Origin: Branchiibius hedensis
GTDB taxonomy: Bacteria > Actinomycetota > Actinomycetes > Actinomycetales > Dermatophilaceae
DNA: 64,000 nucleotides
NCBI RefSeq assembly: GCF_900108585.1
Contig: NZ_UESZ01000001.1
Span: 3,224,001 to 3,288,000, forward strand
Direction of reading: 5' to 3'
Under the pieces are notes generated by a model. That model made no database searches. It was given only the letters and a program-made list of their open reading frames with translations, and had not been told where the DNA came from. A program made the translations under genes and the position numbers. Shown one piece after another: positions 9,500-18,772 of the stretch (positions are counted from its first letter, which is position 1; every line of letters begins with the position of its first letter).

Positions 9500-11149
9500 G
9501 TGCGCGAGGTGCAGGGCGGCAGCGTATTCGCCGACCGTTACACCACCACCACACTGCTGCGCCGGGCCGACGATCACGAGCTATGGCTCGCGCACGACGC
9601 CACCCTTGACCGGGAAGTCACGATCACGCTGTTCGACGCTGACGGACCGGGTTCCGCCGCTGCCGTGGACAGCGCCCGCCGGGCGTCCGCCGTGGAGGAT
9701 CCGCACCTGGTGCGGGTCCTGGACGTGGGCACCCAGGAGGACCTGGCGTTCATCGTCAGCGAGGCGCTGCATCGCACCGATTCCCTGGCCGCGTTGGCGC
9801 AACTCGGCCCGTTGCCGGCCGAGGAGGCTCGCCGCATCATCGGTGAAGCCGCGATCGGCCTGGGCACTGCCGCCGGCCGTGGCCTGCACCACCTGGCGCT
9901 GACCCCGCATTCCATCGAACGTTCCCGCTCCGGAGCGGTCTCCGTGCGCGGCCTGGCCATCGAGTCTGCCCTGGCCGGCACCGACGACCTGGACGCCGAC
10001 GCCGCGTCCCGCGCTGACACGGTCGCCCTCGTTCATTGCCTGTACGCCGCGCTGACCGGTCAGTGGTCCGGTCCCGAAGCCGTCGCCGGACTGCCCGACG
10101 CGCAGACGGTCAACGGAGTGCTGCAGCTACCCGGCAAGGTGACCCGCGGCGTACCTTCCGATCTTGATGGTCTGGTCGAGCAGGTCCTGATCGAGGACGC
10201 GGGCCCGGCGACGCCGACGGCCCTGGCTCATCAGCTGTCCCCATGGTCCTCCGAGATCGTGCACTCGGTGTCGGGTGACCAAGCCGCCCGTGCCCGCACC
10301 GCCGCCGTGTCTGGTTCGGGCGCTGCGGTCGCTGCCCCGATCGACCCCACCGACCCCGACGCGACGATGGTCGGGCGGCGCCCCGAGCTCGAACAGGACG
10401 ACACGCACACCTTCGACGCTTCGACACTGCGCGTGGCGCAGGCCCCCGAACCGCCCAAGCACCAGGAGGAGTACGCCGATCTGGAGCCGCCGGCGCCGTT
10501 GATTCCTGACGTGTACGGCGACCCGGACCGTGCCACGAGCCGGCTGGCTCTGGTCATCGTGGGCGGACTGGTCGTGATCGCGATGATCCTGGGCCTGCTC
10601 GGTTTGCGGTCCTTCTTCGACCGCGGTGGTTCAGCGGCTACTCCTTCGCCGAGCGCCACCACGACCACGAGTGCGTCAAAATCCAGCTCACCGACCACCT
10701 CTGCTGCGGTCACCGGGAAGCTGCTGACCATCGAAGGCGCCACCAGCTACGACCCCGACGGCGACGGCAACGAGAACAACCAGTTGACGTACCGGGCGAT
10801 CGACGGCAACAAGTACACCTCGTGGTCGACCCACCCGTACAAACTGGAGACCTTCACCGAGAACGGCAAACACGCCGTGGGGTTGCTGCTGACGCTGGAC
10901 GGCAGTCAATCGGTCAGTCGCGTCGACATCAACGTCCTGGGTAATCCCACGACCATCCAGGTCTACGTCAGTGACGGCAAGTCGCGCGATGCGCAGGATC
11001 TGCTCGGGACGTTGAACAACGGCTCCGGCCAGCAGAGTGTCACCGGAGGTCCGCTGACCGGGAAGTACGTGTTGCTGTGGATCACCAAACTCAGCGCGTA
11101 CAACGACGTCTTCCGCACCCGGATCGGCGATGTGAAGGTCTACTCCTGA
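9500..11149 (+). CDS. membrane-anchored pseudokinase with C-terminal discoidin-like domain
   Basis: This is a 549-residue protein starting at a GTG. Residues 1-260 follow a Ser/Thr kinase layout (GGSVFADRYTTTTLLRR at the start, then a hinge-like segment), but the catalytic HRD and DFG motifs are missing, so it is a pseudokinase. A linker leads to one membrane helix (LALVIVGGLVVIAMILGLLG, about residue 350). A Ser/Thr-rich spacer then leads to an extracellular domain that resembles F5/8 galactose-binding folds (TYRAIDGNKYTSWST). It corresponds to the pseudokinase part of mycobacterial MviN, which binds FHA proteins, so it probably regulates MurJ and cell-wall synthesis. Confidence 0.8.
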   Translation: MREVQGGSVFADRYTTTTLLRRADDHELWLAHDATLDREVTITLFDADGPGSAAAVDSARRASAVEDPHLVRVLDVGTQEDLAFIVSEALHRTDSLAALAQLGPLPAEEARRIIGEAAIGLGTAAGRGLHHLALTPHSIERSRSGAVSVRGLAIESALAGTDDLDADAASRADTVALVHCLYAALTGQWSGPEAVAGLPDAQTVNGVLQLPGKVTRGVPSDLDGLVEQVLIEDAGPATPTALAHQLSPWSSEIVHSVSGDQAARARTAAVSGSGAAVAAPIDPTDPDATMVGRRPELEQDDTHTFDASTLRVAQAPEPPKHQEEYADLEPPAPLIPDVYGDPDRATSRLALVIVGGLVVIAMILGLLGLRSFFDRGGSAATPSPSATTTTSASKSSSPTTSAAVTGKLLTIEGATSYDPDGDGNENNQLTYRAIDGNKYTSWSTHPYKLETFTENGKHAVGLLLTLDGSQSVSRVDINVLGNPTTIQVYVSDGKSRDAQDLLGTLNNGSGQQSVTGGPLTGKYVLLWITKLSAYNDVFRTRIGDVKVYS

Positions 11150-11164
11150 CCGTCTGTCACGACG

Positions 11165-11190
11165 GGAACACACGGGGCCTACGATCGGTT
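11165..11190 (+). promoter_or_regulatory. SigR/SigH-type promoter before trxB
   Basis: GGAAC and GTT are separated by exactly 18 nt, matching the consensus of the actinobacterial disulfide-stress ECF sigma factors SigR and SigH (GGAAY-N18-GTT). It lies 55 nt before the trxB start. The same arrangement occurs before trxA, which supports the call. Confidence 0.6.
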
Positions 11191-11245
11191 ATCCAAGAGG
11201 CCGTTTCCGGTGGACGCCGGCCGCCCCGCAGTAGTGGAGAGATAC

Positions 11246-12217
11246 GTGACGCAGCAGGTGCACGACCTGATCATCGTGGGCTCCGGGCCCGCAGGCTATA
11301 CCGCCGCGGTCTACGCGGCGCGGGCCAACCTCGCCCCCATCGTCTTCGAAGGTTCCGTCACCGCCGGTGGTGCGCTGATGAACACGACCGACGTGGAGAA
11401 CTTTCCGGGCTTCCCTGAGGGGATCATGGGCCCGGATCTGATGGAGAACATGCGGGCCCAGGCCGAGCGATTCGGCGCCACGCTGATCCGTGACGATGTC
11501 GAGGCGCTCGATCTCACCGGTCCCATCAAGGAAGTCACCGACGCCGAGGGCACGGTCTACCAAGCACGGGCCGTGATCCTGGCGATGGGTTCGGCGTACC
11601 GCGAGTTGGGGTTGACCGACGAGAAGCGGTTGTCCGGCCACGGTGTTTCCTGGTGTGCGACCTGTGATGGTGCCTTTTTCCGGGACCAGGACATCGCGGT
11701 CGTCGGTGGTGGCGACTCCGCCGTCGAGGAGGCCACGTTCCTGTCGAGGTTCGCGCGAAGCGTCACGATGGTGCACCGCCGTGACCAGCTGCGCGCCTCC
11801 AAGATCATGGCCGAGCGCGCGCGGAGCAACCCGAAGATCGATTTCGCCTGGAACAGCGAGGTCGCCGCTCTGCACGGTGATCCCAAGCTGAACGCGGTCA
11901 CGCTGCGCGATGTGGACTCCGGCCAGACCCGCGAGCTGGGGGTGACCGGGCTGTTCGTCGCCATCGGGCACGTCCCGCGCAGCGAACTGGTCGTCGGCCA
12001 GGTCGACACTGACGAGGCTGGTTACGTCCTGGTGCAGGGGCGGACCACCGCCACCAACCTGCCCGGTGTGTTTGCGTGCGGTGATCTGGTGGATCACACC
12101 TACCGCCAGGCCATCACCGCGGCGGGCAGTGGTTGCGCTGCCAGCCTCGACGCCGAGCGTTTCCTCGCCGGCATCGCCGCCGACGAGCAGTTACCAGAAG
12201 CGATCGTTATTTCGTGA
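11246..12217 (+). CDS. trxB: thioredoxin reductase
   Basis: This 323-residue flavoprotein transfers electrons from NADPH to thioredoxin. The FAD-binding motif is [16 protein letters not shown], the redox-active disulfide is [10 protein letters not shown] (Cys-Ala-Thr-Cys), the NADPH-binding motif is [11 protein letters not shown], and the second FAD motif is [13 protein letters not shown] at 11246 is chosen because GGAGAG precedes it; the frame is open to 11210. The location between the murJ region and trxA is conserved across Actinobacteria. Confidence 0.95.
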   Translation: MTQQVHDLIIVGSGPAGYTAAVYAARANLAPIVFEGSVTAGGALMNTTDVENFPGFPEGIMGPDLMENMRAQAERFGATLIRDDVEALDLTGPIKEVTDAEGTVYQARAVILAMGSAYRELGLTDEKRLSGHGVSWCATCDGAFFRDQDIAVVGGGDSAVEEATFLSRFARSVTMVHRRDQLRASKIMAERARSNPKIDFAWNSEVAALHGDPKLNAVTLRDVDSGQTRELGVTGLFVAIGHVPRSELVVGQVDTDEAGYVLVQGRTTATNLPGVFACGDLVDHTYRQAITAAGSGCAASLDAERFLAGIAADEQLPEAIVIS

Positions 12218-12295
12218 ATGTCATTGCGCCGCAACTGTTTTCGGTGACAACGAGGTGACCGTCCCGACGCTGCTGTCACCGAGCGTCACCGCTGG

Positions 12296-12321
12296 GGAAT
12301 CCCCGCGCACGACCGCTTGTT
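12296..12321 (+). promoter_or_regulatory. SigR/SigH-type promoter before trxA
   Basis: GGAAT and GTT are separated by 18 nt, a perfect match to the SigR consensus, 66 nt before the trxA ATG in the 169-nt trxB-trxA gap. trxA can therefore probably be induced by thiol oxidation independently of trxB. Confidence 0.65.
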
Positions 12322-12386
12322 GTTGCGAACACCAGCACGAGTCCACGACTACCGAGCCCAACCTCCCGCCCCTGAAAGGAACTCCC

Positions 12387-12713
12387 ATGGCTGCCACCAA
12401 GGAGACCACCGACGCCACCTTCGATTCCGATGTCCTGAAGTCCGAGAAGCCGGTGCTTGTCGACTTCTGGGCGCCCTGGTGCGGCCCGTGCAAGGCCGTT
12501 GCTCCGATCCTGGAGGAGATCGCCGAGGCGAACGCGGACAAGATCGACGTCGTGAAGCTGAACACCGACCTGAACCCCCAGGTGTCGGCGAAGTACGGCA
12601 TCACCGGCATCCCGACCCTCAACGTCTACGTCGGTGGCGAGGTCGTCAAGTCCATCGTGGGCGCGCTGCCCAAGCCGAAGCTGCTGAAGGAACTGCAACC
12701 GTTCCTGGGCTGA
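12387..12713 (+). CDS. trxA: thioredoxin
   Basis: This is a 108-residue single-domain thioredoxin with active site WAPWCGPCK and the cis-proline loop GITGIPTL. It reduces cytoplasmic protein disulfides and is recycled by the upstream TrxB. The ATG at 12387 follows GAAAGGA; the frame is open far upstream, but only this start gives the canonical length. It is followed at once by a strong terminator. Confidence 0.96.
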   Translation: MAATKETTDATFDSDVLKSEKPVLVDFWAPWCGPCKAVAPILEEIAEANADKIDVVKLNTDLNPQVSAKYGITGIPTLNVYVGGEVVKSIVGALPKPKLLKELQPFLG

Positions 12714-12726
12714 ATCTGACTCAGCA

Positions 12727-12760
12727 GAAGGTCCGCACCGAGAACCCGGTGCGGACCTTC
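12727..12760. terminator. intrinsic terminator between trxA and parB
   Basis: A perfect 14-bp GC-rich stem with a 6-nt loop (AGAACC) is followed by TTTCTTTG on the plus strand. It lies between two convergent genes and could serve both. Confidence 0.85.
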
Positions 12761-12782
12761 TTTCTTTGTCGGCGCTTGCAGA

Positions 12783-13820
12783 TCAGTCCGTGGCCCCGGT
12801 GACGCCGAGCTCTGACAGGATCCGGCGCAGATCGTCCTGCCCGGCGAATTCGATCGTCAGCCGACCACGTTTACGCCCCAGGCTGACCGTCACCCGGGTA
12901 TCAAGACGGTCGCCCAGTGCATTGCCCAACTCCGTCAGCTCGGGGTCATCCGGTGCCGGCTGCGACACCCGCGGGCTGGGAGCCTGGTCAGAGCCCGTGG
13001 CCACCACTTCCTCGGTGCCGCGCACCGAGAGCCCCTCGGCGACGATCCGCTGCGCCACCCGTTCCATGGCGGCCGCGTCAGGCAGACCGAGGAGGGCGCG
13101 GGCGTGGCCGGCACTCAGAACACCCGCGGCTACTCGGCGCTGCACCAGCGGCGGCAACTTCATCAGCCGGATGGTGTTGGAGACCTGCGGCCGCGATCGA
13201 CCGATCCGTGCAGCCAACTCCTCCTGGGTGCAGCCGAAGTCTTGCAGCAGCTGCTGATAGGCGGCCGCTTCCTCCAGTGGGTTCAACTGAGCGCGGTGCA
13301 GGTTCTCCAGCAGCGCGTCGCGCAACATGAACTCGTCTGCGGTGTCGCGGACGATCGCCGGGATGGTCGTTCGGCCGGCCTCGCGACTGGCACGCCAGCG
13401 GCGTTCGCCCATCACCAACTCGTAGGCCGGACCACCGGCCTCGGCCTCCTGGCCGGGCAGCGTGCGCACCACGATCGGCTGCAGGATGCCAATTTCCCGG
13501 ATGCTGTGCACGAGTTCAGCCAGATCATCCTCATCGAAGACGGTCCGTGGCTGATCCCGGTTGGGGCGGATGCTGTCCAGCGGAAGCTCGGCGAAGGTCG
13601 CACCCGGCACCGGCTGGAGTTCCGCGGCCGCGTCACCAGCATCTGTGGGGGTCTCGGTAGCAGTGTCCCCAGCCCGCTCGTGAGGGGCGATGTTTCCCGT
13701 GAAACGTTCCTCATCGACGGCGGAGTCGCCATAGAAGACGTCCGTGGGTCGGGAACCCGTCGGTCCAGTGGGGATAAGGGCGCCAAGTCCGCGTCCCAGG
13801 CCGCGTCGCTTATCGTTCAC
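12783..13820 (-). CDS. parB: chromosome partitioning protein ParB
   Basis: This 345-residue CTP-dependent clamp binds parS. The N-terminal ParA-stimulating segment [14 protein letters not shown] is present. The CTPase/ParB-N domain carries [12 protein letters not shown] and [14 protein letters not shown]. The helix-turn-helix contains [15 protein letters not shown], and a C-terminal dimerisation domain closes the chain. Downstream of parA on the same strand, it forms the parAB pair. A parS-like site lies inside its own 5' region. Confidence 0.96.
   Translation of the reverse strand: MNDKRRGLGRGLGALIPTGPTGSRPTDVFYGDSAVDEERFTGNIAPHERAGDTATETPTDAGDAAAELQPVPGATFAELPLDSIRPNRDQPRTVFDEDDLAELVHSIREIGILQPIVVRTLPGQEAEAGGPAYELVMGERRWRASREAGRTTIPAIVRDTADEFMLRDALLENLHRAQLNPLEEAAAYQQLLQDFGCTQEELAARIGRSRPQVSNTIRLMKLPPLVQRRVAAGVLSAGHARALLGLPDAAAMERVAQRIVAEGLSVRGTEEVVATGSDQAPSPRVSQPAPDDPELTELGNALGDRLDTRVTVSLGRKRGRLTIEFAGQDDLRRILSELGVTGATD
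13691..13706. promoter_or_regulatory. parS: parS-like site within parB
   Basis: TGTTTCCCGTGAAACG matches the parS consensus TGTTTCACGTGAAACA at 14 of 16 positions. It lies within the parB coding sequence. ParB would nucleate here to load the origin region for segregation. Confidence 0.75.
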
Positions 13821-13895
13821 GGGTCAAACCTATCTGGGGCCCGCGCAACTCGGTCGTGCGGGCGACCCGGTCATCCGGTTAGTTGATCTTTTCGG

Positions 13896-15440
13896 TCAGG
13901 TCGCGGCGGGTGCGGACCGCAGCGCGAGTTCTTTGGCTGCTTCGAGGTAGGACAGCGCGCCGCTGGACGACGGGTCGTAGGTGAGCACGGTCTGCCCGTA
14001 GCTGGGTGCCTCCGAGATCCGCACCGATCGCGGGATCTGGGTACGCAGCACGTTATCGGGGAAGTGCGCGCGGACCTCGTCGGCGACATTGGAGGACAGG
14101 TTGGTGCGCCCGTCGTACATGGTCAGCAAGATGGTCGACACTTCCAGGCGAGGATTGAGATGCCGCCGGATCATGCCGATGTTCTTCAGGAGCTGGCTGA
14201 GGCCTTCGAGCGCGTAGTACTCGCACTGGATCGGAATGAACACCTCCGCGGCGGCGACGAACGCGTTCACGGTGAGCAATCCCAGACTGGGCGGGCAGTC
14301 GATCAGGACGTAGTCGAAGCGATCGTCGTCGCTCATGGTGGCCAGGTGCTCCTCCACCGCCCGCTTGAGTCGCGATTCGCGGGCCACCAGGGCAACCAAC
14401 TCGATCTCCGCTCCCGCTAGGTCGATCGTCGCCGGCGCACACCACAGCCCCGGAACGTCGGGACACTCCTGTAGGACCTCACCCAGTGGCCGATCATCGG
14501 TGATCACGTCGTAGATGCTGGGGACTTCCGCGTGGTGCGGGATCCCTAGCGCGGTACTTGCGTTGCCCTGCGGGTCGATGTCGACGACCAGCACGTTCAG
14601 TCCGGATTGGGCCAAGGCAGCGGCCACGTTCACGGTGGTGGTGGTCTTGCCTACCCCGCCCTTCTGATTGGCGATGGTCATCACCCGGGGCGCCGGCGGC
14701 CGGGGCACGGCAGTGCGGTTCGCGACGACTCGACGGCGTTGTTCGTCGGCGATCCGGGCCGCCAGCGGAGTGTCCGGGGTGTCTCCTTCGGGCTCCGCGA
14801 CGTCGGTGGGCTCGGCGACCTTGGCGGGCTGGGCGGGCTCGTCATCGGCCTCGCCGGGGCTCCGCGGCGGAATCTCGGCCGGCTGCCGGCTGGCTGGCTC
14901 TGTTTCACGTGAAACGGACGGCAGGCCGTCGTCACCATCCCCCTCGTCGACGTCCCCCTGGTCGCCGTTGGAGTTCTCATCACCATCGGAATCGTCATCG
15001 CCGTCAGGACTGTCATCGTCGTCGGGGTCACTCTCGGCGCTATCGGCGCTTCCCGTGTCGGCGCTGCCCGTGTCTGGGCTGCCACCATCGGGGCTGCCCC
15101 CATCGGCCGACGACGAGTGCGCCACGCTCGAGCTAGGGACGCGATCACTCGAGCTGGGCACGGCAAGGGACAAACCATCACCCTGCCGGGCTGTCACCGA
15201 TCCAGTCCCCGCTGGCGCTACCGGAGGGGATGGGAGCGTCCGTCCGATCACGGTGCGCGGTTCGGGGCTCGGCGGCCGCCATCCCACCGCGACGGCTCGG
15301 CCGAACCGGGCCTCGCCGTGCGCGGCTGAACTCGAGTCCGCATCGAGGTGCGTCCCCACGCGGCGTACTGCGCCGGCTGACGGCGCGATCCAGCCAACAG
15401 ATGTACGTTCCGCAGCCCGCTGCGATGATCGTCCTGGCAT
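13896..15440 (-). CDS. parA: chromosome partitioning ATPase ParA with long acidic N-terminal extension
   Basis: This is a 514-residue protein. The P-loop ATPase core starts near residue 254 with the deviant Walker A ANQKGGVGKTTTTVN and the Walker A' region VDIDPQGNAST. It drives movement of ParB-bound origins. Before it lie about 250 residues of disordered sequence with an Asp/Ser/Gly-rich acidic run. The distal ATG at 15440 is supported by GGAAGGA 8 nt upstream, so the extension is probably translated. Usual ParA proteins have 260-330 residues. A parS-like site lies inside the extension's coding sequence. Confidence 0.9.
   Translation of the reverse strand: MPGRSSQRAAERTSVGWIAPSAGAVRRVGTHLDADSSSAAHGEARFGRAVAVGWRPPSPEPRTVIGRTLPSPPVAPAGTGSVTARQGDGLSLAVPSSSDRVPSSSVAHSSSADGGSPDGGSPDTGSADTGSADSAESDPDDDDSPDGDDDSDGDENSNGDQGDVDEGDGDDGLPSVSRETEPASRQPAEIPPRSPGEADDEPAQPAKVAEPTDVAEPEGDTPDTPLAARIADEQRRRVVANRTAVPRPPAPRVMTIANQKGGVGKTTTTVNVAAALAQSGLNVLVVDIDPQGNASTALGIPHHAEVPSIYDVITDDRPLGEVLQECPDVPGLWCAPATIDLAGAEIELVALVARESRLKRAVEEHLATMSDDDRFDYVLIDCPPSLGLLTVNAFVAAAEVFIPIQCEYYALEGLSQLLKNIGMIRRHLNPRLEVSTILLTMYDGRTNLSSNVADEVRAHFPDNVLRTQIPRSVRISEAPSYGQTVLTYDPSSSGALSYLEAAKELALRSAPAAT
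14901..14916. promoter_or_regulatory. parS: parS site within parA
   Basis: TGTTTCACGTGAAACG differs from the consensus parS at one terminal base only. It lies within the parA coding region, about 4.5 kb from dnaA, the normal location for origin-proximal ParB loading sites. Confidence 0.9.
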
Positions 15441-15541
15441 TGTTCGATCCTTCCATCCGGACGACTCGCGACCAACCGGGCCCCGGCCGAACTCCTTGAT
15501 CGGGCGCGCTGGCCGCGCCCGTGGACACCGACCGGCGCGAG

Positions 15542-16282
15542 TCAGGCCTGGCGGCGCCGGTTCTTCGACCGCTGCTTCTTGCGGCCGGATCCCCGTTTGG
15601 CGGCAGTAGCGATCGTGGCCTCATCCCCGAAAACCAGCTCGACCGCGGTCGTCGGGGGGTCGACGACCGCCACGCCACACTGAGTGATACGGGTATCCAC
15701 CACACCGAGCGCGGTCAGCGAATCCCGTGTCTCAGCCACTTCCTCGTACGCCGTGGCGCCCTTGATCGCGATGACCCGGCCATGCGCAGCCACCAATGGC
15801 GCGCACCATCCGGTCAGTCGATCCAATCGCGCCACCGCGCGGGAGGTCACGACCTGCGCCTGCAGGTCGTGGACCGCTTCGGCCCGGTCTCGGCGGACCG
15901 TCACATTGGTCAGACCCAGATCCGCAACCACCGTGGACAGCCAGGTGCTTCGCCGTAGCAGCGGCTCGACGAGCGTGACGTCGAGGTCCGGGCGACTGAT
16001 GCCGAGCACCAACCCCGGTAGGCCGGCGCCCGATCCGACGTCGATGACCGACTCTCCCGGTTCGATGAGCTCACCGAGCACGGCGCAGTTCAGGACGTGC
16101 CGGGTCCACAGCGTGTCCCGCTCCCGGGGCCCGATCAGACCGTGGCTGATGGCGCTGGTCGCCAGATGCCCGACGTACTGGCTCATCAACTCGAACTGCT
16201 CACCCAGGTAGCTGCGCGCTGCCTCGGGCGCTTCGGGCACCTCGGCGGGTTCGTCGTTGACCATCTCTGCGGATGGTTTCAC
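15542..16282 (-). CDS. rsmG: 16S rRNA (guanine-N7) methyltransferase RsmG
   Basis: This 246-residue SAM-dependent enzyme (GidB) methylates G527 of 16S rRNA. The SAM site is VIDVGSGAGLPGLVLG, and the family motif VTSRAVARLDRL follows. A basic C-terminal tail (RGSGRKKQRSKNRRR) may bind RNA. The start is either GTG at 16282, which falls inside a parS site, or ATG at 16264, giving a protein six residues shorter. It lies between parA and jag on the leftward strand. Confidence 0.94.
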   Translation of the reverse strand: MKPSAEMVNDEPAEVPEAPEAARSYLGEQFELMSQYVGHLATSAISHGLIGPRERDTLWTRHVLNCAVLGELIEPGESVIDVGSGAGLPGLVLGISRPDLDVTLVEPLLRRSTWLSTVVADLGLTNVTVRRDRAEAVHDLQAQVVTSRAVARLDRLTGWCAPLVAAHGRVIAIKGATAYEEVAETRDSLTALGVVDTRITQCGVAVVDPPTTAVELVFGDEATIATAAKRGSGRKKQRSKNRRRQA

Positions 16283-16290
16283 GTGAAACG
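16275..16290. promoter_or_regulatory. parS: parS site over the rsmG start
   Basis: GGTTTCACGTGAAACG has the full 14-base core GTTTCACGTGAAAC of parS. It overlaps the possible GTG start codon of rsmG, so ParB binding could also affect rsmG translation or transcription. Confidence 0.88.
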
Positions 16291-16303
16291 TGGCTCCGGC
16301 GGG

Positions 16304-16909
16304 TCAGCCGGGCAGCACGACGACGCGGCGGTTCGGCTCGGCGCCTTCGGATTCCGAACCGAGTCCCTCTTTCAGCACTGCGTCGTGCACTACCTTGCGC
16401 TCAAAGGCGCTCATCGGCTCCAGGCGCTGGGGCTGACCCGAACTGCGGACCTGCTCGCACGCCTCGTGGGCCAAGGACTCCAACTGGGTACGCCGAGTCG
16501 AGCGGTGGCCCGCGATGTCCAGCATCAACCGGGACCGGTCGCCGGTCTCCGCCTGCACAGCCAATCGGGTCAGCTCCTGCAGTGCCTCGAGCACCTTGCC
16601 TCGCGGACCAACCAGACTGCGCGGTGCGCGGCCGTCGTCACTGTCCACGATGGAGATCGCGGCCCGGTCGCCGTCGACGTCGACCTCGATGTCACCGTCC
16701 AGGTCGGCAATGTCCAGCAGGGTCTCCAGATAGTCGGCCGCAATCTCGCCGTCGCGCTCCAGACGGGCAGCCTTACCGCCGCCGGCCGGCGACTGCCCGG
16801 ATTCGTCACCGGTCTCGGCGGTCGTCGTCTCTTCGGACGTAACAGTGTCGACGGACTGCTCCTGCACAGTGGTCTCGTCCGCCGCGGAAGTGGTGTTGAT
16901 GTCGGTCAT
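16304..16909 (-). CDS. jag: R3H domain RNA-binding protein Jag (KhpB)
   Basis: This protein has about 201 residues and an acidic Ser/Thr-rich N-terminus. A KH-like domain follows with the SLVGPRGKVLEALQ loop. A C-terminal R3H domain contains RSRLMLDIAGHR and PMSAFERKVVHDAV. It is an RNA-binding protein linked to cell elongation and division, always found next to yidC. ATG at 16909 (preceded by CGGAG) is preferred over an upstream in-frame TTG at 16936. Confidence 0.93.
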   Translation of the reverse strand: MTDINTTSAADETTVQEQSVDTVTSEETTTAETGDESGQSPAGGGKAARLERDGEIAADYLETLLDIADLDGDIEVDVDGDRAAISIVDSDDGRAPRSLVGPRGKVLEALQELTRLAVQAETGDRSRLMLDIAGHRSTRRTQLESLAHEACEQVRSSGQPQRLEPMSAFERKVVHDAVLKEGLGSESEGAEPNRRVVVLPG

Positions 16910-16956
16910 GGGACTCCGATCACGGGGTGGGTTCAACGATGAGGGGGCGGTGAGCC

Positions 16957-17964
16957 CTAGCGTTTCCGCTTCTTGTTGTTCTTCTTGGGTTGCACGCGCT
17001 GACCGCCGGCCTTGCCTGCCGCGTTTCCGTCAGCGGTGGCCAGTCCGGGGGTACCCGGTGCCGGCGCCGCGGACTCGCCCTCGGCGATCGTCGCGGACGA
17101 CACGCCCGGGATGGTGACCTTGGCGATGGACTGTCCTTTGGCGGCGCGGCGCGCTTCCAGGGCCTTCTCGGCGGCCGAACCGGGCGCCGGCATCCGACGG
17201 ATCGTGTAGAACTGCTGACCCATCGTCCACAGGTTGGTGGTCACCCAGTAGAGCAGCACACCGATCGGGAAGTTCACGCCGGAGATGGCGAAGAACACCG
17301 GCATGATGTACATGATCATCTTCTGCTGCTTGGCCATTGGGTTGTCCAAGGCAGCAGCAGGCATGTTCTTGCGCATCAACTGCTGCTGAGTGGTGAACAC
17401 CGTGGCAGACATGATGATGATCAGGACGACGGCGACGATCTTGGTCGCGGAGTCAGTGGATCCCAGGAAGGTCGACGAGAGTTTCGCCCCGAAGATCGAG
17501 GACGACTCGGCCTGACGGGCCAGCTCCTGGGTCAACGGGCCGATGGGTTTCATCGCCCCGGACCCGATCTGACCCAGGTGGTTCAGCACCCGGAAGAGTG
17601 CGAAGAAGAACGGCGCCTGCAGCAGGATCGGTAAACAGGAGCTGAACGGGTTGGTGCCTTCCCGCTTGTACAGCTCCATCATTTCCTGGGTCTGCTTCTG
17701 CCGAGACTCAGGATCTTTCTTGCCCTTGTACTTGGCCTGGATCTTCTGCATCTCGGGCTGAATCAGCTGCAGCCGGCGCGAGGACTTGATCTGCTTGACG
17801 AACAGCGGGATCAGCAAAATACGCAGGACCACCACCAGTCCGACGATGGACAGTGCCCAGGTCCAGCCCGACTCCGGGTTGAGCCCGATCGTCGAGAAGA
17901 TCTTGTGGAACCCCACCATCACGAAGGCGACGAACCATTCGAGTGGGTAGAGGATCGTGTCCAT
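16957..17964 (-). CDS. yidC: membrane protein insertase YidC
   Basis: This 335-residue insertase has a hydrophobic N-terminal helix followed by the conserved core: SRRLQLIQPEMQKIQAKYKG, KREGTNPFSSCLPILLQAPF and PVFFAISGVNFPIGVLLYW. The C-terminus is a positively charged KKNNKKRKR tail, which contacts ribosomes. It inserts membrane proteins with or without SecYEG. It lies between jag and yidD, as in nearly all Actinobacteria. Confidence 0.96.
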   Translation of the reverse strand: MDTILYPLEWFVAFVMVGFHKIFSTIGLNPESGWTWALSIVGLVVVLRILLIPLFVKQIKSSRRLQLIQPEMQKIQAKYKGKKDPESRQKQTQEMMELYKREGTNPFSSCLPILLQAPFFFALFRVLNHLGQIGSGAMKPIGPLTQELARQAESSSIFGAKLSSTFLGSTDSATKIVAVVLIIIMSATVFTTQQQLMRKNMPAAALDNPMAKQQKMIMYIMPVFFAISGVNFPIGVLLYWVTTNLWTMGQQFYTIRRMPAPGSAAEKALEARRAAKGQSIAKVTIPGVSSATIAEGESAAPAPGTPGLATADGNAAGKAGGQRVQPKKNNKKRKR

Positions 17965-18029
17965 GCTGTCCTTAACTGCTGCAGGGGCGGGCGGTCACGT
18001 GACCGGTCCGCAGGTGAGTGCGGGGTGAG

Positions 18030-18410
18030 CTACCTGGTTGACGGTACGGCGGTCGGCTCCGGGTGATGACGGCGCTCGGCGTGGCCAGTCGAATCAGCGC
18101 CGTGATCGCCCTCTCTGTGCGGAACGTGGTCGACGCCCCCAGGGTTCCAGGGGTTGCACCGCAGCACCCGGCATAGCGTCAGCCAACTCCCACGGATCAG
18201 GCCGAAACGGCGCAACGCCGTCACGGCGTACGACGAACAACTCGGGTAGAACCGGCAGGTAGGGGGCGTCATCGGGCTGATCAGGTGCTGGTAGCACCAG
18301 ATCAGGGCGAGCAGCGGCGCAGTGGTCACGCCGCGCACCACGGCCCGCAGCCGGCCGACACCGGTCACGGCGCGACCAGCGCAGACGACGGCGCGTGGGA
18401 GGTGTCGCAC
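18030..18410 (-). CDS. yidD: membrane protein insertion efficiency factor YidD
   Basis: This is a 126-residue protein. The YidD signature runs through [20 protein letters not shown], then [12 protein letters not shown] and [12 protein letters not shown], with the conserved Cys residues. A hydrophilic C-terminal tail follows. It overlaps the 3' end of rnpA by 46 nt, a compact arrangement usual for rpmH-rnpA-yidD-yidC. Confidence 0.92.
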   Translation of the reverse strand: MRHLPRAVVCAGRAVTGVGRLRAVVRGVTTAPLLALIWCYQHLISPMTPPTCRFYPSCSSYAVTALRRFGLIRGSWLTLCRVLRCNPWNPGGVDHVPHREGDHGADSTGHAERRHHPEPTAVPSTR

Positions 18411-18760
18411 AGCCGATCGAGCAACGTGTCGAGCTCGGCGCGCAGACGGCGCGACCCCAGCTCCGAGACGGCGGCGCTGGCCGCCGGAAGAGCACGGATG
18501 ACGATGTCCTGGCCGTCGCCGACCGCAGCGAGCCTGGCAGCGACGGCGTGTCGCAGAATGCGCTTCACCCGGTTACGGGTGACTGCGTCGCCAACTGCCT
18601 TGGACACGACAAAACCGACCCGGGTCGGGCCCGGGTCGGTCATGCTGTGAGTGCGCATCTGCACCACCACCATCGATCCGCTGGCTCGGCGCGTCCCACC
18701 TCGTCGAGTCGCCGCCCGGAACTGGTCCGGGGTGCGTAGACGGTGGCGGCGCGCCAGCAT
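18365..18760 (-). CDS. rnpA: ribonuclease P protein component
   Basis: This 131-residue basic protein binds the RNase P RNA and helps cleave tRNA 5' leaders. The family signature [14 protein letters not shown] is present, preceded by [13 protein letters not shown]. It lies 12 nt after rpmH and overlaps yidD. Confidence 0.95.
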   Translation of the reverse strand: MLARRHRLRTPDQFRAATRRGGTRRASGSMVVVQMRTHSMTDPGPTRVGFVVSKAVGDAVTRNRVKRILRHAVAARLAAVGDGQDIVIRALPAASAAVSELGSRRLRAELDTLLDRLCDTSHAPSSALVAP

Positions 18761-18772
18761 GAGCGCAGCAGC

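Noticed and set aside
17992-18005. 14-bp palindrome CGGTCACGTGACCG as a parS site
   Set aside because: It shares only CACGTG with parS and lacks the flanking TTT/AAA bases.
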